DNA of 5,389 nt. Origin: TA-21 sp035620895 (GTDB taxonomy: Archaea; Thermoproteota; Nitrososphaeria; Nitrososphaerales; Nitrososphaeraceae). The translations under genes were made by a program, and so were the position numbers. Within the stretch, counting starts at the first letter, position 1, and every line of letters starts with the position of its first letter. The notes under the pieces are model-generated. The model ran no database searches. It was not told the DNA's origin and saw nothing but the letters and a program-made list of their open reading frames with translations. Shown here one piece after another: positions 1 to 4,926 of this stretch. The DNA lies in assembly GCA_035620895.1 (NCBI GenBank), contig DASPFY010000035.1, positions 1 to 5,389 on the forward strand. The letters run 5' to 3'.

Positions 1-164
1 GTGGAACAGGACCAACTGATCCGAATAGTGCAAAGCAATTTGATACAAGCATTTTAGAGGCGGGAGCTACGGCAGATATTGAAACTACTAATATTAACCC
101 AGGAGAATATCCATTCCATTGCACAGTTCATCCATACATGATGGGCAAGCTTGTAGTACAGTAG
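1..164 (+). CDS. Amicyanin/plastocyanin-like blue copper protein, C-terminal fragment
   Basis: This is the last 53 codons of a gene that begins before the window; the reading frame starts at base 3 and ends with TAG at 162-164. The tail reads FHCTVHPYMMGKLVVQ. Its C-x2-H-x2-M spacing (Cys40, His43 and Met46 of the fragment) is the C-terminal ligand loop of an amicyanin-like type 1 copper site; the fourth ligand, an upstream His, lies outside the window. A preceding G-x-T-x-D-I segment and the N-P-G-E-Y-P-F-H lead-in are typical of the final beta strands of a cupredoxin. Such proteins carry electrons on the outer face of the membrane and are abundant in ammonia-oxidising archaea, where copper proteins replace cytochromes c. 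The heme A synthase gene follows after 66 bases, so a partner in the terminal oxidase chain is plausible. The fragment could also be the end of a larger multidomain copper protein. Confidence 0.85.
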   Translation, partial: GTGPTDPNSAKQFDTSILEAGATADIETTNINPGEYPFHCTVHPYMMGKLVVQ

Positions 165-230
165 TCTTGAAACTTAAGCAAGATTCAATCCATAAAACGC
201 CATGATAAAGTCCAGCAATAATTATCTGAA

Positions 231-695
231 ATGATCCTGACAAAACTTTCCTTTTCTACATTATCCATATTATTTGCTCTAATATTTATCGGAGGATATG
301 TCAGTTCGTCAGGAGTGGGACTAAGCTGTCCTGACTGGCCTTTATGTCCAGCGGGACTTGTACCAATGAAAGAATTTATCATTGAATATTTCCATAGAAC
401 TGTCGCTGCTACAACTGGTATAATGGTCTTTGTCACCATGTTTTTTACTTTAAGATCACATGAAACTAAAAGATCTACAAAAATTGCATCAATTATTGCT
501 GCTGCATTGGTAGTGGGACAAATTATTCTGGGTGGATTCGTTATAGTTGAAAAATTGCACGCTGTTCTTGTGACTATGCATTTAGGAATGGGATTAATTC
601 TATTTGTCATGATACTAACTGTGTTCTTGGACGTAAAAGAAATTTCTAAAAAAATTTCACCTAACAGATTGCGAATGACTAATCCGTCAGAGTAA
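231..695 (+). CDS. ctaA: Half-size heme A synthase (CtaA/COX15 family)
   Basis: This 154-residue integral membrane protein has four predicted helices at about residues 7-25, 57-75, 83-105 and 112-133. Residues 21-40 carry the family signature: G-G-Y-V-x-S-S-G at 21-28, then G-L-S-C-P-D-W-P-L-C-P at 30-40, with the paired cysteines Cys33 and Cys39. Next comes E-Y-x-H-R (52-56) with heme-ligand candidate His55, and a second ligand candidate, His117, in the VTMHLGMG segment; His110 is an additional histidine. Bacterial CtaA has eight helices from two four-helix halves. This protein corresponds to one half, like the compact archaeal form described from Aeropyrum pernix, and would have to act as a dimer. 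The enzyme oxidises the C8 methyl of heme O to give heme A for aa3-type oxidases. ATG 231 is chosen because an in-frame TAA lies at 219-221. No clear TATA box precedes it, so read-through from the copper protein gene is possible. Confidence 0.9.
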   Translation: MILTKLSFSTLSILFALIFIGGYVSSSGVGLSCPDWPLCPAGLVPMKEFIIEYFHRTVAATTGIMVFVTMFFTLRSHETKRSTKIASIIAAALVVGQIILGGFVIVEKLHAVLVTMHLGMGLILFVMILTVFLDVKEISKKISPNRLRMTNPSE

Positions 696-727
696 AACAT
701 AATACTAATTGACATAGCACAAGGGAT

Positions 728-1678
728 ATGTGGAAAGTAATGATGCCAAGGAAGATTGCCTATGGAGCTAACGCTGCAAGTGAATTTCAATATCCAGAAA
801 ATTCTCTTGTGATAACTACAACTACTCCAGATATCTATGAAAAATGGCTAAACTATATGGGAATTAAAAAATACGAAATATACGACAAGGTAACACCTGA
901 TCCTGCTATTGAAACAATTGAAGAAATAAAGAGAAAATATGAAGGCAAGCAAATTTCTGCATATATCGGACTTGGTGGAGGAAGCTCTATGGACGTATGT
1001 AAATATCTTGGAAAATTAACCGGGATTCCAAAAATTCTGATTCCAACTACATTTGGAACTGGTGCTGAAATGACTACATATGCCGTAGTTAGTTTTGATC
1101 ACAAGAAAAAACTATTACAAGATGAAGCATTTTTGGCTGACGCTGCAATAGTTGATCCCTACTTTCTTCCCGGAACACCCTTTAATATTATGAGAAATTC
1201 TGCATGTGATGCATTAGCACAAGCGTCCGAAGGATATGATAGCAAATTAGGAAACCCTTTTACCAAATTATTTTGTAAAGAAGCTTTTGACATACTTGAT
1301 AACGCAATCATGAATGATAAGCATGATTTACTACCGTACGGAGCAATGCTTTCTGGAATAGGATTTGGTAATTCTTCAACTACACTGGGGCATGCGCTAT
1401 CTTATGTATTTTCTAACGAAGGTGTTCCTCATGGATATTCGCTATCATCATGTACAACTGTCGCTCATAGATTTAATAAATCGGTATATTATGAGAGATT
1501 TAAAAAAGTATGTCAAAAGCTGAAATTTGAACGACTTACGTTAAAGCAATCACTGGATGAGGCAGCGGACGTAATTATGCCTGATAGAGGACATCTTGAC
1601 AATAACCCTATTGAAGTTACCAAACAAGATATAGTAAATTGTCTAGATGAAATAGTAAACAAGAATCCCTTACAGTGA
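728..1678 (+). CDS. Iron-type alcohol dehydrogenase family; probable malonic/succinic semialdehyde reductase
   Basis: This 316-residue cytosolic oxidoreductase belongs to the Fe-ADH/dehydroquinate-synthase-like superfamily. The nucleotide-binding loop G-L-G-G-G-S-S-M-D lies at 81-89, followed by I-P-T-T-F-G-T-G-A-E at 105-114, both hallmark motifs. The metal-site region has Asp161 (D-A-L-A-Q), His222 (L-G-H-A-L-S-Y) and His235 (V-P-H-G). The position that is His in FucO-like enzymes is Gln165 here, leaving the Asp-His-His set found in glycerol dehydrogenases. The protein is shorter than the usual roughly 380 residues, mostly at the C-terminus. In Nitrosopumilus maritimus an enzyme of this family (Nmar_1110) reduces malonic and succinic semialdehyde in the 3-hydroxypropionate/4-hydroxybutyrate cycle. 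Assigning this gene that role is inference from family and likely host. The ATG at 728 follows AAGGGAT closely, an in-frame TGA at 710-712 excludes an earlier start, and the 33-base gap to ctaA suggests cotranscription. Confidence 0.85.
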   Translation: MWKVMMPRKIAYGANAASEFQYPENSLVITTTTPDIYEKWLNYMGIKKYEIYDKVTPDPAIETIEEIKRKYEGKQISAYIGLGGGSSMDVCKYLGKLTGIPKILIPTTFGTGAEMTTYAVVSFDHKKKLLQDEAFLADAAIVDPYFLPGTPFNIMRNSACDALAQASEGYDSKLGNPFTKLFCKEAFDILDNAIMNDKHDLLPYGAMLSGIGFGNSSTTLGHALSYVFSNEGVPHGYSLSSCTTVAHRFNKSVYYERFKKVCQKLKFERLTLKQSLDEAADVIMPDRGHLDNNPIEVTKQDIVNCLDEIVNKNPLQ

Positions 1679-1700
1679 TTCGTTATCCTATCATATCTAA

Positions 1701-1711
1701 CCCGAAACGGG
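1701..1711 (+). terminator. Small GC hairpin after the reductase gene
   Basis: CCCG-AAA-CGGG forms a perfect 4-bp GC stem with a 3-base loop, 22 bases beyond the TGA of the dehydrogenase gene. No T-run follows directly; a modest CTTTTG tract begins about 29 bases later. It may help end the 1-1678 transcription unit, but the stem is short and the assignment is weak. Confidence 0.25.
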
Positions 1712-1885
1712 CAAATCTGTTACTGGATACTACAATCAACTTTTGTTTACTCTTAAACTGGAATTAAATGACATAAGCAATTTTTTCAAATTTTGATCAA
1801 TCACAGTACCATCATTGAGATAAAATTCCTATATATAAAAACAATTGACATCATACTCATCAAAATAATACTTTAAGATCGTTAC

Positions 1886-1915
1886 TATGTGTCATACTGA
1901 TATGTGTCATACTGA
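1886..1915. repeat. Exact 15-bp tandem duplication
   Basis: TATGTGTCATACTGA occurs twice back to back (1886-1900 and 1901-1915) with no mismatch. Because the unit is 15 bases, any frame through it is preserved; the plus-strand ORF starting at 1887 reads Met-Cys-His-Thr-Asp then Met-Cys-His-Thr-Glu. It could be a replication-slippage product or a pair of protein-binding half sites. The perfect identity suggests it is recent or under selection. Confidence 0.85.
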
Positions 1916-2144
1916 GTTTGGTGGTATTATTGATTTAATAGATAATAATAATGCCATTTTTTGCAGTGTAATTAAATTCCGTCCAGTCCAACTAAAGTTG
2001 TAACTCAAATAGACTAGACTAACAAATTGATATTATGAGGTGTATGCTGGTATTTGACTACATCTAGAATAACTTTTATTATTTCTATTACTTGATCATC
2101 CGTCCAATTGAGGTCGCCGATTAGGCCGATTTAATCCCTGCCAA

Positions 2145-2250
2145 TTTGGTCTTAATATCAATGATGACCAAAATCAATTTGATTTGCTAAATAAGACTAG
2201 CAAGTCTTGACTAGTCAGCACAAACTGCAGAATTCTGCATATAATGCATG
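2145..2250. promoter_or_regulatory. Cluster of inverted repeats upstream of the SRPBCC gene (candidate operators)
   Basis: Several symmetrical elements are packed into about 105 bases. TTTGGTC (2145-2151) pairs with GACCAAA (2166-2172). AAATCAA and TTGATTT (2171-2185) flank a single T. AAGACT (2193-2198) pairs with AGTCTT (2203-2208), while GACTAG (2195-2200) pairs alternatively with CTAGTC (2211-2216); GACTAGTC (2209-2216) is itself a palindrome. TGCAGAATTCTGCA (2226-2239) is a perfect 14-bp palindrome, and TGCAT (2236-2240) mirrors ATGCA (2244-2248). The 14-bp palindrome ends 29 bases before the TATA box, a usual place for archaeal activator or repressor sites. Some AT-rich symmetry is expected by chance; the GC-containing ones are the more convincing. 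Confidence 0.45.
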
Positions 2251-2268
2251 ACAGATAGTTAAGAAACC

Positions 2269-2275
2269 TTTAAAT
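2269..2275 (+). promoter_or_regulatory. TATA box (TTTAAAT) of the SRPBCC gene
   Basis: TTTAAAT lies 28-34 bases before the TTG at 2303. With the archaeal spacing of about 25 bases from TATA centre to start site, transcription would begin near 2297-2300, giving a leaderless or almost leaderless mRNA. This supports the TTG start over the in-frame ATG at 2324. Confidence 0.6.
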
Positions 2276-2302
2276 CCAGTTTAGCAAATCCTGAATCTTA
2301 CA

Positions 2303-2896
2303 TTGACTACGATCGATAAGAGCATGCAAATTAATGCTCCTATTAGCGAAGTTTTTACCTATTTTGCAAGACCTGAACATATGGCAGATCAATTTCCTGA
2401 GAATATGGGTTTGAATGTAATACCAATAGAAGTAAAAAATGGGTTTGGAGTCGGAACAATATTCAGAATAAGCGGAGATTTCGACGGGAAGAAACTAGAG
2501 TGGGATTGTGAAACAACAGAATACATTCCACACCGCAAAATCGTGGCCAAAATGATTGAAGGACCGTTTAAGAGCTGGATAATCACCGTAAATTTTGAAC
2601 CTGTAGGAGAAAAGGAAACCAAAACAAGCATAAGGGTGGACTATGATATGCCGATGGGTCCACTGGGAGGATTTATAGACAAAATTAAACTTAAAAAAAT
2701 AGCAGAGCGGGGAATTGAAAATGGCCTATATAGAGTAAAGGCACTACTTGAGGGTACAGGTTCAATACCAGTTTATATAACTCTCGATGCATATAGAGAA
2801 ATTCTGAAAGAAAAAGAAAAAGCCAATCTCTCTGTGTCAGAAACCATAATCAAAATAATAAAGGATAATCAAGTTCAGAAAGTGGCTCAAAAATAG
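2303..2896 (+). CDS. SRPBCC (START/Bet v 1-like) protein with C-terminal ribbon-helix-helix-like tail
   Basis: This 197-residue protein has two parts. Residues 1-150 match the polyketide-cyclase/SRPBCC helix-grip fold: an opening strand and turn (I-D-K-S-M-Q-I-N-A-P-I-S-E-V-F), a short helical stretch with Phe21 and Pro24, a middle strand run (residues 55-114), and a long C-terminal helix (about 122-150). The fold encloses a hydrophobic pocket; the ligand cannot be read from the sequence. Residues 155-190 read as strand (I-P-V-Y-I-T-L), helix (D-A-Y-R-E-I-L-K-E-K-E-K-A-N), turn (L-S-V-S), helix (E-T-I-I-K-I-I-K-D), the layout of RHH/VapB-type antitoxin domains. The tail could instead be a simple oligomerisation extension. 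The TTG start at 2303 is preferred because the first strand begins before the alternative ATG (2324) and because of the TATA spacing. The gene stands alone, between a palindrome-rich promoter and a tRNA gene. A specific function is not recognised. Confidence 0.8.
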   Translation: MTTIDKSMQINAPISEVFTYFARPEHMADQFPENMGLNVIPIEVKNGFGVGTIFRISGDFDGKKLEWDCETTEYIPHRKIVAKMIEGPFKSWIITVNFEPVGEKETKTSIRVDYDMPMGPLGGFIDKIKLKKIAERGIENGLYRVKALLEGTGSIPVYITLDAYREILKEKEKANLSVSETIIKIIKDNQVQKVAQK

Positions 2897-2938
2897 GATA
2901 AAGCTAGCCATCAATATGTCGCTTTTCTAGACGTTTCG

Positions 2939-2951
2939 ATTATTATTTTTA
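2939..2951 (+). terminator. T-rich tract after the SRPBCC gene
   Basis: ATTATTATTTTTA begins about 43 bases after the TAG at 2894-2896. Archaeal RNA polymerase often stops at such U-rich tracts without a hairpin. It separates this gene from the tRNA promoter. Support is limited to base composition and position. Confidence 0.3.
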
Positions 2952-2996
2952 AGACTTCCATAACTAGTCGACCTTATCAATCGAATTCAAGTTTAA

Positions 2997-3004
2997 TTTA
3001 AATA
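2997..3004 (+). promoter_or_regulatory. TATA box (TTTAAATA) of the tRNA-Lys gene
   Basis: This is a perfect archaeal box A, TTTAAATA, ending 26 bases before the first base of the tRNA. It predicts initiation at or within a few bases of the mature 5' end. Confidence 0.75.
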
Positions 3005-3073
3005 CCACAACCTAAACACTCAACTTTTATGGGTTCGTAGCTCAGCCAGGTAGAGCGTCTGGCTCTTAACCAG

Positions 3074-3087
3074 TCTATGTGGGTTAA
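3074..3087 (+). other. Probable non-canonical tRNA intron (between positions 42 and 43)
   Basis: These 14 bases interrupt the 3' strand of the anticodon stem. Excision joins CCAG to AATGTC, completing the fifth anticodon-stem pair (T27-A43) and a five-base variable region. Just before it, TTAACC (3066-3071, including two anticodon bases) is perfectly complementary to GGTTAA (3082-3087) at the intron end, so intron and anticodon loop can pair in the precursor. A standard bulge-helix-bulge with two 3-base bulges and a 4-bp helix is not clear: only three of four central pairs form, one of them a wobble. The exact junction could shift by a base. Confidence 0.55.
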
Positions 3088-3097
3088 AATGTCGTGG

Positions 3098-3112
3098 GTC
3101 CGAATCCCACCG
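3098..3112 (+). repeat. attL-like direct repeat within the tRNA T arm
   Basis: GTCCGAATCCCACCG spans the last T-stem base, the T loop, the T-stem 3' strand and the first two acceptor bases. It recurs exactly, in the same orientation, at 4927-4941. The integrase gene lies between the two copies and close to this one, the arrangement expected of tyrosine-recombinase elements inserted at tRNA genes. Confidence 0.7.
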
Positions 3113-3185
3113 AACCCGCTAACTATTCGGGTTCTTATACAAGTTACGTAGTAAATGTATCATATAGAATAGGGGTAAATGTATA

Positions 3186-4520
3186 ATGGCTATGAAATTG
3201 TCAACTACGTTAGGTCACCTTCTTAAGATACCAAACTCTATTAACGTTTCCCTAGTAAAGGATTTTTATGAATATTTAAGAGAAATAGGAACTTCTGAAA
3301 ACTATCAAAATCAAAATCTAAAACAAATAATAGGATTTGCTAAATCCCTAGGCACAGAAAAAACATTTTACGGCATAAGCAGTAAAGACGAAATTCTGTC
3401 GTTCCTTAATACTAAAATAAAAGACACTAATGCCGATCCTGATAAAAAATGGATCACTACATGGAATGATTATCTTTGGCGAATTAAATACTTCTTTAGA
3501 TGGTTACATAATCATAAGATAGTTAAAGAGAAAGGAAATGAACCAGCAAATACGTCGGAGTGGATTACCCGTTCATTTGTTTCAATTAAGAAAAAGACAA
3601 CAAAACGAATTAGTCCCTACTTAGAAACTGAATTATGGGAAAAAGAAGATCTTTTAAATATAATTAAATATGAACCATATAAGAGAAATAAAGCAATCCT
3701 TTCTTTACTTTGGGATTTGGATGCTCGCCCACATGAGATTATTTTGTTAAAAATTAAACATATTAGAATACGGGAAAAATATGGAGAAGGAGAAATTCCT
3801 CATGAAGCGAAAACAGGGACAGGACCTATCTTATTAACATTTTCACTTCCTTATGTACGTGATTGGTTGAATGAACATCCTTTTAAAAATGAACCAAATG
3901 CCAGGTTAATTTGCAACATGAATAATGGATCACCAATAAGTCCAGATAATATTGACAAAGTCATGAAACAATTACGTTCAAGAATACTTCGCTTATTAGA
4001 CAAAGCCGAAATTACCAATCCTGACGAAAGGGAAAAACTTGAATTTATATTAAAAACGAAGAAATGGAATCCATATTGTATTAGGCACTCTTCAATAACC
4101 AGTGATTCAGACTACCTACCTGAATATGCATTGAAGAAAAAAGTAAGGTGGTCAATGAATTCCAAACAAGGGATTAGATATATCAAAAGACGTATGGGCA
4201 ATGATTTAAAACAAAAAATACTTGAACATAATGGGATCGTTACACCAGATGAGTTAAAGAAAAAACCATCAACACTTACTTGCCCACGTTGCGAACCAGT
4301 TAACATTATTGAGAATAAATATTGTTCAAGTTGTTCCTATCCGTTAGTTCCATCTGCTTATGAAGAGATAAAGGAAAATGAAGAGAAAAGAATAAAGAAA
4401 ATGGAAAACAAAATAGAAGACTTTAGAAAAGAGATGTCGATCATGAGAGAAGGGCAAAGAGAATTATTTGAACTTTTAAAACCCGGTAAGCAATTACTTG
4501 ACATTCTTGAAAATGAATAG
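3186..4520 (+). CDS. Tyrosine recombinase/integrase with C-terminal zinc ribbon and coiled coil
   Basis: This 444-residue site-specific recombinase looks full length. Residues 15-115 form a helical SAM-like core-binding domain with the motif-like stretch W-R-I-K-Y-F-F-R-W-L-H (98-108). The catalytic domain (about 145-335) shows Arg181 (D-A-R-P-H-E-I), Lys209 (E-A-K-T-G) in the beta hairpin, Y-C-I-R-H at 297-301 with Arg300, Trp322 (V-R-W-S) in the final H/W position, and nucleophile Tyr332 (I-R-Y-I-K-R). The first His of the usual H-x-x-R motif is Tyr297. Cys366, Cys369, Cys380 and Cys383 (C-P-R-C...C-S-S-C) make a zinc ribbon, followed by a charged coiled coil (about 391-432). AGGGGT at 3171-3176 sits nine bases before ATG 3186; a second in-frame ATG lies at 3192. 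A weak TTATAC-like box at 3134-3139 could drive it. Position beside the tRNA and inside the 15-bp repeats implies integration and excision at tRNA-Lys. Confidence 0.92.
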   Translation: MAMKLSTTLGHLLKIPNSINVSLVKDFYEYLREIGTSENYQNQNLKQIIGFAKSLGTEKTFYGISSKDEILSFLNTKIKDTNADPDKKWITTWNDYLWRIKYFFRWLHNHKIVKEKGNEPANTSEWITRSFVSIKKKTTKRISPYLETELWEKEDLLNIIKYEPYKRNKAILSLLWDLDARPHEIILLKIKHIRIREKYGEGEIPHEAKTGTGPILLTFSLPYVRDWLNEHPFKNEPNARLICNMNNGSPISPDNIDKVMKQLRSRILRLLDKAEITNPDEREKLEFILKTKKWNPYCIRHSSITSDSDYLPEYALKKKVRWSMNSKQGIRYIKRRMGNDLKQKILEHNGIVTPDELKKKPSTLTCPRCEPVNIIENKYCSSCSYPLVPSAYEEIKENEEKRIKKMENKIEDFRKEMSIMREGQRELFELLKPGKQLLDILENE

Positions 4521-4926
4521 ATAAAGTTTTCTGGTTAAGGGAACTGTTTTACAAACGGTACAAGTTTAGAAACTGCAAGTCCAATAAGGAGACAGAACGC
4601 AACTACATAGAAACAATGGACGAACAACTGATAAACTTTAGCTATTATTTAGCACTACTGCGAAATAATATCCAAAATAAGTTCTGGTCTGTCCCAAGAC
4701 AACAAGAATGAAGCCTGAGACAGACCAACTATGATAGTTTTCTATTTTTTACTCTTTTACAGATAAATTATCTATCCCGTATTTCGTAATGTTTTATTTA
4801 TCGAAAAAAAAACTGTACACTATTGTCAGAGTTGTCAGGGTTGGAAGCCATTTTTTTTCACTGCTTTTAATTTCATAATTGCTTGAAAAATTAAATATAA
4901 TTTAACAGGACCCTACTACATGCACT
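4521..4926. other. Non-coding tail of the element with hairpins and T-runs
   Basis: No convincing gene is visible in these 406 bases. One plus-strand frame stays open from 4517 to 4711; its only ATG, at 4616, would give 31 residues (M-D-E-Q-L-I-N-F-S-Y-Y...), and an AAGGAG at 4586-4591 is too far from that ATG to serve it. The stretch also holds the large inverted repeat at 4685-4727, a tandem 9-bp repeat TTGTCAGAG/TTGTCAGGG at 4823-4840, and a T8 run at 4851-4858. This could be an accessory-protein-binding arm of the distal attachment site, an RNA structure, or decayed sequence. Confidence 0.5.
4685..4760 (+). terminator. Inverted repeat and T-rich tract after the integrase gene
   Basis: TGGTCTGTC (4685-4693) is perfectly complementary to GACAGACCA (4719-4727), a 9-bp stem with a 25-base loop. 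AACTAT-G-ATAGTT (4727-4739) follows, then the T-rich stretch TTTTCTATTTTTTACTCTTTT. Stem plus U-rich tail suits a transcription terminator about 165 bases after the integrase stop. The 9-bp stem could alternatively be a protein-binding site or small-RNA fold. Confidence 0.4.

Larger units (their letters stand above)
1679..2302. other. Long intergenic region with repeats and palindromes
   Basis: These 624 bases hold no convincing gene. From left to right they contain the GC hairpin at 1701-1711, an AT-rich stretch with a TATA-like ATATATAAAAA near 1832-1842, and an exact 15-bp tandem duplication at 1886-1915. A 38-codon plus-strand ORF (1887-2003) begins inside that repeat. A 38-codon open stretch on the minus strand (2014-2130) has protein-like composition but no ATG. 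A run of inverted repeats between 2145 and 2250 leads to the TATA box at 2269-2275 of the next gene. The two small ORFs are not called as genes: neither has a convincing ribosome binding site or recognisable family. Confidence 0.6.
3031..3118 (+). tRNA. tRNA-Lys (anticodon CTT) with a 14-base insertion, probable intron
   Basis: All arms can be drawn. The acceptor stem is GGGTTCG (3031-3037) with CGAACCC (3111-3117) and discriminator G3118; the D stem is GCTC/GAGC (3040-3043, 3053-3056) with GG at positions 18-19. The anticodon arm is TCTGG (3058-3062), loop CTCTTAA with anticodon CTT at 3065-3067, then CCAG (3070-3073). The T arm is GTGGG (3094-3098), loop TCCGAAT, CCCAC. After CCAG there are 20 bases before the T stem where six are expected (position 43 plus five variable bases). 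Removing 3074-3087 restores A43 opposite T27 and a variable region ending in C48. No CCA is encoded. The T loop has C at position 55, normally U/pseudouridine. The T arm is duplicated at 4927-4941, so this gene is the probable integration site of the downstream recombinase gene. Confidence 0.9.

Noticed and set aside
185..790. 201-residue minus-strand ORF
   Set aside because: It lies antisense to the well-supported heme A synthase gene and overlaps the start of the dehydrogenase gene; its translation has no recognisable motif.
1886..1915. CRISPR or longer tandem array
   Set aside because: There are only two adjacent 15-bp units with no spacers and no further copies nearby.
2389..2631. 80-residue minus-strand ORF
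   Set aside because: It is antisense to the SRPBCC coding region, which has clear family features on the plus strand.
3074..3093. Long variable arm of a class II tRNA (Leu/Ser type)
   Set aside because: The 20 bases do not fold into a variable-arm stem, and the anticodon loop CTCTTAA gives lysine, a class I tRNA; an intron explains the length better.
4112..4306. 64-residue minus-strand ORF
   Set aside because: It is antisense to the catalytic and zinc-ribbon part of the integrase.
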